A stretch of 64,000 bases of DNA from Amycolatopsis iheyensis (GTDB taxonomy: Bacteria; Actinomycetota; Actinomycetes; Mycobacteriales; Pseudonocardiaceae): positions 124,001 to 188,000 of the forward strand of contig NZ_JAMXQV010000008.1 in NCBI RefSeq assembly GCF_024703995.1, given 5' to 3'. Both the position numbers and the translations under genes were made by a program. Positions 48,697-57,129 of this stretch are shown here, in pieces. The notes below the pieces were generated by a model. That model saw only the letters and a program-made list of their open reading frames with translations, did no database searches and had not been told where the DNA came from. Within the stretch, counting starts at the first letter, position 1. Each line of letters opens with the position of its first letter.

Positions 48697-49836
48697 TCAC
48701 GCGCTTTCCCTCCGTCGTCGCCAGCCGGTGTCGCCGCGGACGGCGAATCCGTCGATCTCCAAAGCCGGCAGCAGCGCCCGCACCTTCCGCAGCGGCAGCC
48801 CGGATTCGGCCGCGATCTCGGTGTCGGTGCGGTCGGCACGCACAGCGAGTGCCTCGTACGTCCGCAACGCCTCGGGTCCCAGCCGGTCGGTCGGGCGTTT
48901 CGGCCGGGCCGAGGTGTCCTCGGCGATGCCGAAGCGGCCCACGGTTTCGAGGACCTCGTCGACGTTCGAGACCAGCGTGGCCCGGGCGTCGCGGATCAGC
49001 TCGTGGCACCCCGCGGACATCGCGGACGAGACCGGTCCGGGCAGCGCCATCACGACCTTGCCGAGAGCGCCGGCCGTGCCGGCGGTGTTGCGGGCGCCGC
49101 TGCGCAGCCCCGCTTCGACGACCAGGGTGCCCTCGGTGAGGGCGGCGATGAGCCGGTTCCGGACGAGGAAGCGGTGCCGGGCCGGCCGGGTGCCGGGCGG
49201 GTACTCGCTGACGACCGCGCCACCGCGTTCGGCGATCCGGTTCAGCAGCGCGACGTGGCCGGCGGGGTAGCCGACGTCGACGGCGCAGCCCAGCACCGCG
49301 ACGGTGACCCCGTCGGCGGCGAGCGCTCCGCGATGGGCGGCGCCGTCGATGCCGTAGGCGGCGCCGGAGAAGACCGGCACCTTCCGGGCGGCCAGCCCGT
49401 AGGCGAACTCGGCCGCGTGGTGTTCGCCGTACGGGGTCGAGGCCCGCGCACCGACAACGGCCACGGCCCGATCGGCGGCGACGCCCAGAGCGACCTCACC
49501 GGCGACCCACAGGGCCAGCGGAGCGACCGCCTCGGTGACGCCCCGCCGGGCGGCGAGGTCCAGGGTGAGCAGGGGCCAGGCCGGCCACTCGTCGTCCTCC
49601 GGGATGACGAGCCGCGCGCCGGCCGCGGTGGCCCGGGCGAAGTCCTGGTCCACGAAGTCGCGGGCGCGCCGGGCCTCGGTCGCTTTGCGCACCTCGGGCG
49701 GGCAGTCGCCCTGTCGCACCCGCTTGGCGGCCTCGATGGCGCCCAGCTGGGCCACGAAGGCCGCGACGGCCGCCGCGGGTGGTTCGGTGACGCGGAGCAG
49801 GTAGGCGCGGGCTTGGCGCAGTTCGTCGGGTTTCAC
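48697..49836 (-). CDS. dprA: DNA-processing protein DprA
   Basis: A 379-residue DprA/Smf that loads RecA on incoming single-stranded DNA. The Rossmann core has AVVGARASTPYGEHHA and VFSGAAYGIDGAAHRGAL, and the C-terminus a winged helix (TDTEIAAESGLPLRKVRALL). The GTG overlaps the comM stop by 4 bases. Whether it serves natural uptake here is unknown; the gene is conserved in actinobacteria. Confidence 0.95.
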   Translation of the reverse strand: MKPDELRQARAYLLRVTEPPAAAVAAFVAQLGAIEAAKRVRQGDCPPEVRKATEARRARDFVDQDFARATAAGARLVIPEDDEWPAWPLLTLDLAARRGVTEAVAPLALWVAGEVALGVAADRAVAVVGARASTPYGEHHAAEFAYGLAARKVPVFSGAAYGIDGAAHRGALAADGVTVAVLGCAVDVGYPAGHVALLNRIAERGGAVVSEYPPGTRPARHRFLVRNRLIAALTEGTLVVEAGLRSGARNTAGTAGALGKVVMALPGPVSSAMSAGCHELIRDARATLVSNVDEVLETVGRFGIAEDTSARPKRPTDRLGPEALRTYEALAVRADRTDTEIAAESGLPLRKVRALLPALEIDGFAVRGDTGWRRRRESA

Positions 49837-51344
49837 GCCGCCACCCGTTCGCGGAAGGCCAGCGCCGAACCGACCTGATCGACGCCGGGACGCTCCTCGC
49901 CGTCGAGATCGGCCAGGGTCCAGGCGATGCGAAGACACCTGTCGGCTCCGCGCCCGCTCAGAGCGCCACGCTCCATGGCACGGTCGAGCAGCACCGTGGC
50001 ATCGACGGGAAGGGGGAACTGGCGCCGCAACGCCGGCCCCGGCACCTCCGAGTTGGCCAGCCAGCCGTGCTCGCGCCACCGCGTCGCGGCGCGTTCACGC
50101 GCCTCGAGCACCCGGGCGCGGACCGTTTCGGACGACTCGGCCGTGCCGGTGTCGTGTGCGCTGATCGCGCTGAGAGGTTGCAGCCGCACCCGAAGATCGA
50201 CACGATCCAGCAGCGGTCCGGAGAGCCGGCCGAGGTACCGACGGCGGGCGGCCGGCGAGCACACGCAGTCGGCGTCCTTCGGCGGCGCGCACGCGCACGG
50301 ATTGGTGGCCAGCACGAGCTGGAACCGCGCCGGGTAGGTGATCGCCCCCTTGACCCGGGCGATCCGCACCTCGCCCTCTTCCACGACGGTCCGCAGCGAT
50401 TCGAGGCACTGCGCGCCGAACTCGCAGACTTCGTCCAGGAACAACACGCCGCGGTGGGCCCGGCTGATCGCGCCGGGCGAGGCGATCCCGCTGCCACCGC
50501 CGATCAGCGCCGCGATGGAGATCGAATAGTGCGGGGCGACGAACGGTGGCACCACCACCAAGGGCGAGGTCTTCGACAGCGAGCCGTCGACCGAATGAAC
50601 CGCCGTGACCTCCAGGGACTCTTCGGACGACAACCTCGGGAGCAGGCCGGGCAGCCGTTTCGCCAGCATCGTCTTGCCCACTCCGGGCGGTCCGGTCAGC
50701 AGCAGGTGGTGACCACCCGCCGCGGCCACCTCGACCGCCCAGCGCGCCTCCGGCTGCCCCACGACGTCGGCGAGGTCCGGAATCGGCGGCGGTGGTGCCG
50801 GGCGGAGCGGCGCCGGCCTCGCCAGCTCGGCTTCGTCCTTCAGCCAAGCCACGAGATCACGCAGGTGAACCGCGCCCACGACATCGATGCCATCGACCAG
50901 CGAGGCCTCCGCGAGGGAGTCTTCGGGCACGACGGCTCGTTCGTAACCGGCCGCACGCGCCGCGAGCAGACCCGGGAGGACGCCGCGAACGGCGCGGACC
51001 CGGCCGTCCAGGGCGAGTTCGCCCAGCAGCACGGTGCCGAGCAGCCGGGTCGCCGGGACGGCACCCTCTGCCGCGAGGACGGCCGCTGCTATGCCCAGGT
51101 CGTACGCCGAGCCCACCTTCGGGAGGTTCGCGGGCGACAAGCCCAAGGTCACCTTGCCGTCGGGCCAGGGCTGCCCGGAGTTGCGGATCGCGGACCGGAC
51201 ACGATCCTTCGCCTCGCGCAGCCCAGCGTCGGGGAGGCCGACGAGCGTGACCCTGCTGAGCCCGCCGCCCAGGTCGGCTTCGATTTCGATGACTCGGCCG
51301 TCGATCCCCAGGAGGGCGGCCGACCAGGCCTTGGCGATGGGCAT
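49833..51344 (-). CDS. comM: YifB/ComM-family Mg-chelatase-like AAA+ ATPase
   Basis: A 503-residue AAA+ protein with an N-terminal Lon-like ChlI domain (SRVTLVGLPDAGLREAKDRV), Walker A GPPGVGKTMLAKRLPG, Walker B GVLFLDEVCEF, and a four-cysteine segment NPCACAPPKDADCVC. ComM is a helicase that extends branch migration during transformation. It is translationally linked to yraN (TGATG) and dprA (GTGA). Confidence 0.94.
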   Translation of the reverse strand: MPIAKAWSAALLGIDGRVIEIEADLGGGLSRVTLVGLPDAGLREAKDRVRSAIRNSGQPWPDGKVTLGLSPANLPKVGSAYDLGIAAAVLAAEGAVPATRLLGTVLLGELALDGRVRAVRGVLPGLLAARAAGYERAVVPEDSLAEASLVDGIDVVGAVHLRDLVAWLKDEAELARPAPLRPAPPPPIPDLADVVGQPEARWAVEVAAAGGHHLLLTGPPGVGKTMLAKRLPGLLPRLSSEESLEVTAVHSVDGSLSKTSPLVVVPPFVAPHYSISIAALIGGGSGIASPGAISRAHRGVLFLDEVCEFGAQCLESLRTVVEEGEVRIARVKGAITYPARFQLVLATNPCACAPPKDADCVCSPAARRRYLGRLSGPLLDRVDLRVRLQPLSAISAHDTGTAESSETVRARVLEARERAATRWREHGWLANSEVPGPALRRQFPLPVDATVLLDRAMERGALSGRGADRCLRIAWTLADLDGEERPGVDQVGSALAFRERVAA

Positions 51345-51721
51345 CAGAACGCCGCCTCGATGTGCTGGACGCGGGCGGCCGCGCCCGGCTCGACCAGGAC
51401 CGTCACGACGTCGTAGCGGACCGGGCACCAGCCGATCCGGTGCTCGCGCAACCAGCGTTGGCCCGCTCGGCGGACCCGGCCCGCCTTCTCTTCCGTGACC
51501 GTCTCCGAAGGCAGGCCGAACTCGATGCCCGTGCGGGTTTTCACCTCGCAGAAGACCACGCGGGCCCGGTCGGTGAGGATCAGGTCCAGCTCGCCCTCGC
51601 GACAGCGCCAGTTGCGGCCCAGCAGCACCAGGCCGCGCTCCCGCAGGTGCCGGGCCGCCAGGTCTTCACCCCAGGCGCCCAGGTCTTGGCGGTGTTTCGC
51701 GAGCTGGTCGGTGCCCGTCAT
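51344..51721 (-). CDS. YraN-family (UPF0102) endonuclease-like protein
   Basis: A 125-residue protein with the Holliday-junction-resolvase-like fold. GAWGEDLAARHLRERGL, EGELDLILTD and VVFCEVKTRTG place the catalytic Glu, Asp, Glu and Lys of the PD-(D/E)XK type. The ATG at 51721 has GAGGGG upstream. It is the first gene of the yraN-comM-dprA-xerC unit. Confidence 0.9.
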   Translation of the reverse strand: MTGTDQLAKHRQDLGAWGEDLAARHLRERGLVLLGRNWRCREGELDLILTDRARVVFCEVKTRTGIEFGLPSETVTEEKAGRVRRAGQRWLREHRIGWCPVRYDVVTVLVEPGAAARVQHIEAAF

Positions 51722-51835
51722 CGTGTTCGCCCCCTCGCCGGCACTCGTCACCGGGACGGTCCCGGCGATCACGGTGCGTGTGCATTCGACGATGCCAGGG
51801 CGTGGGGCGGGGGAACCAGCCCCGGATCGCCGGAC

Positions 51836-51862
51836 TGTGGACAACCGGGGTGATGTGGACAA
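51836..51862. promoter_or_regulatory. Pair of DnaA-box-like sequences
   Basis: TGTGGACAA, the complement of TTGTCCACA, occurs at 51836-51844 and 51854-51862, 18 bases apart and in the same direction. Confidence 0.45.
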
Positions 51863-51940
51863 CCGGTCCACCGGAGGGCGCGGGGACGCGCGAAATGTCG
51901 GCCCGCTGTGCTACGCGCGTCGACCGGGAAAACGACCCGT

Positions 51941-51966
51941 GCCGGCCCGTCGGACGACGGACCGGC
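51941..51966 (-). terminator. Secondary hairpin resembling the DUF2469 terminator
   Basis: GCCGG-C-CCGTC and GACGG-A-CCGGC pair around GGAC with one mismatch. It is a near copy of the hairpin at 52103-52134, 140-160 bases further downstream, and the minus strand runs into GTTTTCCC. Confidence 0.4.
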
Positions 51967-52102
51967 GCGTTCGGGGTGTGGCAGACGACCTGAACCTGGC
52001 ACCGCCGGACGGCCGGCGACAGCACCTGAAGAAACTGCGCTGCGACGCCTACTCACCCACCGCGGACGCGGCAGCCCCGCCTGGGCACGCCTGCCGAAAA
52101 AC

Positions 52103-52134
52103 CGCGCCGGCCCGTCAAACGACGGGCCGGCGCG
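52103..52134 (-). terminator. Intrinsic terminator after the DUF2469 gene
   Basis: CGCGCCGGCCCGTC and GACGGGCCGGCGCG form a perfect 14-bp stem with a 4-base loop. On the minus strand it is followed by GTTTTTCGG, giving a classical T-run. It lies 16 bases past the DUF2469 stop. Confidence 0.9.
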
Positions 52135-52149
52135 GGAAGAAAGCCGTGG

Positions 52150-52473
52150 TCAGCCCGAGAACGGGCCGTCCTCGGGGAGCCTCAGGTCGGGCTTGTCGAG
52201 CTCCTCGACGTTGACGTCCTTGAACGTGATGACCCTGACGTGCTTGACGAAGCGGGCCGGCCGGTACATGTCCCAGACCCACGCGTCGGACATGCGGACC
52301 TCGAAGTACACCTCGCCGCCGCCGTCGCGGACCTGGACGTCGACCGCGTTCGCCAGGTAGAACCGCCGCTCGGTCTCCACCACGTACGAAAACTGGCCGA
52401 CGATGTCGCGGTACTCGCGGTACAGCGAGAGCTCCATCTCGGTCTCGTACTTCTCGAGATCCTCCGCACTCAT
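52150..52473 (-). CDS. DUF2469 family protein
   Basis: A 107-residue acidic protein conserved in actinobacteria (Rv2901c family) and always next to rnhB. MSAEDLEKYETEMELSLYRE, VETERRFYLANAVDV and the AWVWDMYRPARFV segment are typical. The function is unknown. Its ATG overlaps the rnhB stop (ATGA). Confidence 0.9.
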   Translation of the reverse strand: MSAEDLEKYETEMELSLYREYRDIVGQFSYVVETERRFYLANAVDVQVRDGGGEVYFEVRMSDAWVWDMYRPARFVKHVRVITFKDVNVEELDKPDLRLPEDGPFSG

Positions 52474-53363
52474 GAAATCCGCGCCCCTCCTCGGGATCGT
52501 GCTGCTGCTCCGCCGGCGGAGCGTTCATTGTGACCCACACCCGCGGCCGGGGCACGCAGCGGCAGGCTGAGTTGTGGCTCTAATGCCTCGTCGAGGACCG
52601 CGGCCAGGTCCGCGGCGCCCCCGGACTCCATGGCCTTTTCCAGTGCCGCATACGTCAGCAGGACCGGCCGGGCGGGCCGCAGGCCGTGCTTGACGGCCAC
52701 CGTCGCGACGTTCGTGTACGACCAGCGGTGGACGTCGCTCGGGCCGTGCTCCCGCAGCGCCGCCAGGTGATCGGACGTGCTGTACCCCTTGTGCACGTCG
52801 AAACCGTAGTGCGGCAGGTCGTCGTGGTAGCCCGCCATGATGCGGTCCCGCGTCACCTTCGCCAGCACCGACGCGGCCGCGATGCACGCCACCGAACGGT
52901 CGCCCTTGATCACCGCCGCGTTCGGGGCGGTCAGGCCCGGCACCCGGAACCCGTCGGTGAGGACGTACCCCGGGGACACCCGCAAGGCCGCCGCGGCGCG
53001 CCGCATGCCCTCCAGGTTCATCACCCGGATGCCGTAGAGGTCGACCTCGGCCGTGGGGATGACGACCACCGAGTAGTCGACGGCGCGCTTGAGGATCAGG
53101 TCGTAGACGCGGTCGCGCGCCTTGGCCGTCATCAGCTTCGAGTCCGTCAGCTCGGTGAGCTTCGCGTCGCCCTGCTTCAGCACGCAGGCGGCGACCACCA
53201 GCGGGCCCGCGCAGGCGCCGGCGCCGGCTTCGTCGACGCCGGCGACCGGGCCCAGGCCACGGCGGTCGAGCGCGCCCTGCAGACCCCAGAAGAGGTCGCC
53301 GCGCACCACGGCCCGCGGCGGCCGGATGGGCTCGGCCGCGGTGAGGGGAACGGGAAGGGTCAA
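52470..53363 (-). CDS. rnhB: Ribonuclease HII with altered GRG motif
   Basis: RNase HII removes ribonucleotides from DNA. The fold and most catalytic residues are clear: GVDEAG (Asp-Glu), SVACIAAASVLAKVTRD and YGFDVHKGYSTSDH. The motif that is normally GRG (DEAGRGACAGP) reads DEAGAGACAGP, Arg to Ala; this Arg contacts the RNA-DNA junction in known structures. The chain has 297 residues with a long C-terminal tail. A TTG at 53363 is the best start because homologues begin shortly before VVRGDLFWGLQ; the ribosome site is weak. Confidence 0.9.
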   Translation of the reverse strand: MTLPVPLTAAEPIRPPRAVVRGDLFWGLQGALDRRGLGPVAGVDEAGAGACAGPLVVAACVLKQGDAKLTELTDSKLMTAKARDRVYDLILKRAVDYSVVVIPTAEVDLYGIRVMNLEGMRRAAAALRVSPGYVLTDGFRVPGLTAPNAAVIKGDRSVACIAAASVLAKVTRDRIMAGYHDDLPHYGFDVHKGYSTSDHLAALREHGPSDVHRWSYTNVATVAVKHGLRPARPVLLTYAALEKAMESGGAADLAAVLDEALEPQLSLPLRAPAAGVGHNERSAGGAAARSRGGARIS

Positions 53364-53400
53364 GGCTGGATCACCCGTCTGCCGACACGGATCGGGGTGG

Positions 53401-54339
53401 CTAGCGTTTCCGCCCGGCCGCCCGCAGCAGTCCGGACTTGAACTTGCGCCCGAAGAACAGCGCCGGCCAGGCCATCGCGATGCCGGCGCCGAGCGGGAGC
53501 CCGCTCTGCCAGGCCGGCGCGCCGAGCGCCACCGGCTGGGCCGACTCCTGCGGGTTGTGGTCGGTGATGCCACCCCACCGGCCCGGCGGCAGGACGATGA
53601 TCCGCGCCTTGCCGATGATGTTGTCCACGGGCACCGCGCCGTTGACGCCGCCGCCGCCCTGGAACCGGGAGTCGTCGGAGTTGTTGCGGTTGTCGCCCAT
53701 CACCCAGACCGTCCCGGCCGGGACCTTGACCGGGTCGAAGGCCCGCTGCTCCTGGACCGACGGGTCTTCCCAGTGGATGTACGGCTCGTCGAGCGCCTTG
53801 CCGTCCACGATCACGCGGCCCTGCGGGTCGCAGCACTGGACGGTCTGGCCGCCGACCGCGATCACCCGCTTGACGAAGTCGCGCTCGTCCGGCGGGGCGA
53901 ACCCGACCAGCGAACCGAGACCACGCAGGCCCTGGACGATGATGTTGCTCGACTCCTGCGGCGCGATCTCGTTGTTGATCCACGCCTGCGGGCCCTTGAA
54001 CACGATCACGTCGCCCGGGGAGGGCTCGGTGAAGTCGTAGGTGACCCGGTCGACGAGGATCCGGTCACCGGTGCAGCCGGGGCACCCGTGCAGGGTGGCC
54101 TCCATGGACCCCGAGGGGATCATGAAGACCTTCGCGAGGAATGTCTGGATCAGGATCGTGAGCACCAGGGCGATCACGAGCAGGATCGGCAGTTCCTTCC
54201 AGAACGACCGTTTCTTGGCGGGCTTGGCTCGCCGCCTTCGGGACCCCCCGCGCTCCTCGGAGCGGGACCGCCTCGGCTGGTCCTCCTCGGAGCGATCGGG
54301 GTCATCCTCAGGTGCGTTCTGGGACACGGGTTCGGCCAC
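53401..54339 (-). CDS. lepB: Signal peptidase I
   Basis: A 312-residue type I signal peptidase. An acidic/basic cytoplasmic head of about 45 residues precedes a membrane helix (50-70). Catalytic Ser78 is in IPSGSME and Lys158 in RDFVKRVIAVGG; GDNRNNSDDSR is box E. A second hydrophobic segment near the C-terminus (PLGAGIAMAWPALFF) is typical of actinobacteria. The GTG start is at 54339. Confidence 0.96.
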   Translation of the reverse strand: MAEPVSQNAPEDDPDRSEEDQPRRSRSEERGGSRRRRAKPAKKRSFWKELPILLVIALVLTILIQTFLAKVFMIPSGSMEATLHGCPGCTGDRILVDRVTYDFTEPSPGDVIVFKGPQAWINNEIAPQESSNIIVQGLRGLGSLVGFAPPDERDFVKRVIAVGGQTVQCCDPQGRVIVDGKALDEPYIHWEDPSVQEQRAFDPVKVPAGTVWVMGDNRNNSDDSRFQGGGGVNGAVPVDNIIGKARIIVLPPGRWGGITDHNPQESAQPVALGAPAWQSGLPLGAGIAMAWPALFFGRKFKSGLLRAAGRKR

Positions 54340-54370
54340 GTCGTCAGGCTACCGGTAACCGGGTTGTGAC

Positions 54371-54739
54371 TCAGTTAGCCGAGGCCGTCTCGCGGTTCTC
54401 GCGGCGCTCCTTGATCTTGGCCTTCTTGCCGCGCAGGTCGCGCAGGTAGTACAGCTTCGCGCGCCGCACGTCACCGCGCTTGTGGACCTCGACCCCGGCG
54501 ATGTTCGGCGAGTGCACCGGGAAGGTGCGCTCCACGCCGACGCCGAAGGAGACCTTGCGGACGGTGAAGGTCTCCCGGATGCCGCCGCCCTGACGGCGGA
54601 TCACGACGCCCTGGAAGACCTGGTTGCGCTCGCGGTTGCCCTCGATGACGCGGACACTCACCTTGAGCGTGTCGCCCGGGCGGAAGTCCGGGATGTCGGA
54701 ACGCAGCGACTGCTTGTCCAGCGCGTCCAGGGTGTTCAT
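54371..54739 (-). CDS. rplS: 50S ribosomal protein L19
   Basis: A 122-residue L19 with SDIPDFRPGDTLKVSVRVIEG, QGVVIRRQGGGIRETFTVRK and KLYYLRDLRGKKAKIKE. The ATG at 54739 begins MNTLDALDK as in homologues. It lies between trmD and lepB, the standard actinobacterial place. Confidence 0.97.
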   Translation of the reverse strand: MNTLDALDKQSLRSDIPDFRPGDTLKVSVRVIEGNRERNQVFQGVVIRRQGGGIRETFTVRKVSFGVGVERTFPVHSPNIAGVEVHKRGDVRRAKLYYLRDLRGKKAKIKERRENRETASAN

Positions 54740-54870
54740 CGGTGGTCCGTCCTCGTCTTCGTATGGCTTGCGTACACGTCCCGGGCGCGCAACGGTCACG
54801 CTGCGGGCGACCCGGGGGCTGATGGCGGGCTCGTGAACGAGGAGGTCCACTCACGCCAACCTGTCAAGTA

Positions 54871-55650
54871 TTACAGACCGGGATCCGGGCCGGTGAACCG
54901 GCCCTGGGCCTGCTCGGGGTCCAAGCCCTCCAGGACCCCGCGGTCGTGCTTGTCGAGACTACCTTCCGGCAGCCGGGCCAAGAGATCGGGGCGGCGGCGG
55001 GCGGTGCGTTCGAGGGCCTGGTCACGCCGCCAGCGGTCGATCAGCGCGTGGTTGCCGGACCGCAGGACGTCCGGCACCGCCAGGTCGCGCCACACCTCCG
55101 GGCGCGTGTAGCTGGGCCCTTCGAGAAGCCCGTCGGAGAAGGAGTCCTCGGCGGCCGAACGCGCGTTGCCGAGCACGCCGGGCAGCAGCCGGACGACGGC
55201 TTCGACGATGACCAGCACCGCCGCCTCGCCGCCGACCAGGACGTAGTCGCCGATGGACACCTCGTCGACCGGCATCCGGCGGGCCGCGTCGTCGACGACC
55301 CGCTGGTCGATGCCCTCGTACCGGCCGCAGGCGAACACCAGGTGCTTCTCCGCCGCGTACTCGTGCGCCAGCTCCTGGGTGAACGGCTTGCCGGCCGGCG
55401 TCGGCACGACCAGCCGCGTCGCGTCTCCGCAGACGTCGTCCAGCGCGGGACCCCAGATCTGCGGCTTCATGACCATGCCGGGGCCACCGCCGTACGGGGC
55501 GTCGTCGACCGCGCGGTGGACGTCGTGGGTCCAGTCGCGCAGGTCGTGCACACCCACCTCGATCAGGCCGCGGTCGATGGCCCGGCCCAGCAGCGCGGCA
55601 CGCAGCGGGTCGAGGTACTCGGGGAAGATCGTGACGACGTCGATGCGCAC
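54871..55650 (-). CDS. trmD: tRNA (guanine37-N1)-methyltransferase
   Basis: A 259-residue SPOUT-class methylase that prevents frameshifting by modifying G37. DDAPYGGGPGMVMKP, CGRYEGIDQRV, EVSIGDYVLVGGE and LLEGPSYTRPEVW are hallmark segments, including the trefoil-knot SAM site. The GTG at 55650 lies 4 bases after the stop of an unrelated secreted protein gene. Confidence 0.97.
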   Translation of the reverse strand: MRIDVVTIFPEYLDPLRAALLGRAIDRGLIEVGVHDLRDWTHDVHRAVDDAPYGGGPGMVMKPQIWGPALDDVCGDATRLVVPTPAGKPFTQELAHEYAAEKHLVFACGRYEGIDQRVVDDAARRMPVDEVSIGDYVLVGGEAAVLVIVEAVVRLLPGVLGNARSAAEDSFSDGLLEGPSYTRPEVWRDLAVPDVLRSGNHALIDRWRRDQALERTARRRPDLLARLPEGSLDKHDRGVLEGLDPEQAQGRFTGPDPGL

Positions 55651-55654
55651 CCGG

Positions 55655-56359
55655 TCACCAGTTCCAGTATTCGGTGGCTTCGGCGTGCCAGGGGACCTCG
55701 ACCTGCTGGTCGATCGTGAAGGCCATGCCGAGCCCCTGCGCGATCCGGATGTCCCGGCGCTTCGTCTCGCGCAGCGGCGAGCCGGCGGGCAGGCCCTGGT
55801 CGGACGACCACGACTCGCTCTGCGTGATGCACGTCCGGGCGCCGAAGCGGGCCGTGCTGCACGGCGCGGGCGCGTGCCAGGTCTGCACGTGCTTGAAGCG
55901 GAAGTTCTTGCCGCTGCTCTGCTCCGTGATGACCCCTTCGGCGACCAGCCGGTAGTCCGACGACGGCACGGTCCAGCGGACGTAGTGCTGCTGTCCGCCG
56001 TGCGACGGGATCGCCGTGCACGCGCCGCCCTTGCACAGAGACTCGCTGGTCACGCGCTCGGTGTAGTAGGTGCCGTTGTCGTGCCAGCCGTCGAGCAGCA
56101 CCCAGTCGCCGTCGTGGACGAAGTGCTCCGCGTACGCCGGTGGCCAGGTGACCGGGTCACCCCAGGTGATCTGCGATTCGGTGGCCGACTGCGGCGACCA
56201 AGCCCACTGGTACGCCTTCTCGCCCGGCGGCGCGTACTGGCCCGCGCTGCGCTGGAACATCAGCGAGAAGTCGCCGTACGTCGGGGCCGCGGCCTGGGCC
56301 GGCGGCGCGAACAGCGGGACGAGCAGCAGTGCCGCGAGCGCGGCTTTCCAGCGCCTCAT
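55655..56359 (-). CDS. Secreted protein of unknown function inserted between rimM and trmD
   Basis: A 234-residue protein with a clear signal peptide (1-23, LLLVPLFAPPAQA-A). The mature part is rich in Trp, Tyr and Ser, has two cysteine pairs (SLCKGGAC and CSTARFGARTC) and no family that I know. Its ATG overlaps the rimM stop by 4 bases and trmD follows after 4 bases, so it is fully embedded in the operon. Codon use looks like that of its neighbours. Confidence 0.75.
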   Translation of the reverse strand: MRRWKAALAALLLVPLFAPPAQAAAPTYGDFSLMFQRSAGQYAPPGEKAYQWAWSPQSATESQITWGDPVTWPPAYAEHFVHDGDWVLLDGWHDNGTYYTERVTSESLCKGGACTAIPSHGGQQHYVRWTVPSSDYRLVAEGVITEQSSGKNFRFKHVQTWHAPAPCSTARFGARTCITQSESWSSDQGLPAGSPLRETKRRDIRIAQGLGMAFTIDQQVEVPWHAEATEYWNW

Positions 56360-56868
56360 GCGTCGAGCAGGCCTTCCGGCGGGTCGAGCACGACCCGGCC
56401 GCCCGCGACGTCCACCGTGGGGACGATCGCGCGGACGAACGGCACCAGCACCGAGCGGTCGTCGACCGCCAGCTCCAGCAGCTCGCCCGCCGGTGAGTGG
56501 ACGACCTCGACGACCTTGCCGACGACCGTGCCGTCGGTCAGCTCGGCCCGCAGGCCGGCCAGCTCGTGGTCGTAGAACTCGTCCGGGTCCGCCGTCGGGG
56601 GCAGCGTGTCGGTGTCGGCGAGCAGGAGCGCCCCCCGCAGCGTCTCGGCGACGTCGCGGGTCAGCACCTCCTCGAAACGCACCAGCAGCCGCCCGCTGTG
56701 TTCGCGGGCGGCTGCGATGGTGAGTTCCCTTTTGCTGCCGTCACGCAGCTTCGTCGTCACGGCCGCACCGACCTTGAACCGCTCTTCCGGCGAGTCCGTG
56801 CGCACGTCCACCGCGAGTTCCCCGCGGATGCCGTGCGCCTTGGCGATGCGGCCGACTACGACGTCCAT
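56356..56868 (-). CDS. rimM: Ribosome maturation factor RimM
   Basis: A 170-residue 16S rRNA processing factor with the N-terminal barrel (VVVGRIAKAHGIRGELAV) and a C-terminal PRC domain (DEFYDHELAGLRA, VPFVRAIVPTVD). It helps assemble the 30S head. It is 21 bases after khpA. Confidence 0.96.
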   Translation of the reverse strand: MDVVVGRIAKAHGIRGELAVDVRTDSPEERFKVGAAVTTKLRDGSKRELTIAAAREHSGRLLVRFEEVLTRDVAETLRGALLLADTDTLPPTADPDEFYDHELAGLRAELTDGTVVGKVVEVVHSPAGELLELAVDDRSVLVPFVRAIVPTVDVAGGRVVLDPPEGLLDA

Positions 56869-56889
56869 CCTGACCGTTTTCCGAAAGGC

Positions 56890-57129
56890 TCAGCGGTCGG
56901 TGTCGACGACGTCCACGCGGACGCCGCGGCCACCGATGCCACCCATGACGGTGCGCAGGGCGGTCGCCGTGCGACCACCCCGGCCGATCACCTTGCCGAG
57001 GTCGTCGGGGTGCACGTGCACCTCGAGCGTGCGGCCACGACGCGTGGTCAGCAGCTCGACCCGGACCTCGTCCGGGTTGTCGACGATCCCGCGCACCAGG
57101 TGCTCGAGGGAGTCAGCCAGAAAGCTCAC
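56890..57129 (-). CDS. khpA: KH-domain RNA-binding protein KhpA
   Basis: A 79-residue single KH domain with the GxxG loop in KVIGRGGRTATALR. KhpA pairs with KhpB in other bacteria to bind many RNAs. The GTG overlaps the rpsP stop by 4 bases. Confidence 0.95.
   Translation of the reverse strand: MSFLADSLEHLVRGIVDNPDEVRVELLTTRRGRTLEVHVHPDDLGKVIGRGGRTATALRTVMGGIGGRGVRVDVVDTDR

Larger units (their letters stand above)
51722..52149. other. Intergenic region between yraN and the DUF2469 gene
   Basis: No coding signal is convincing in these 428 bases. They hold the yraN promoter, a 13-bp direct repeat TGTGGACAACCGG (51836-51848 and 51854-51866) containing DnaA-box-like sequences, an imperfect hairpin (51941-51966) and the DUF2469 terminator. 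Confidence 0.6.

Noticed and set aside
45406..51862. Replication origin
   Set aside because: Only two nonamers per site, no dnaA/dnaN/gyrB genes and no AT-rich element; DnaA boxes alone do not make oriC.
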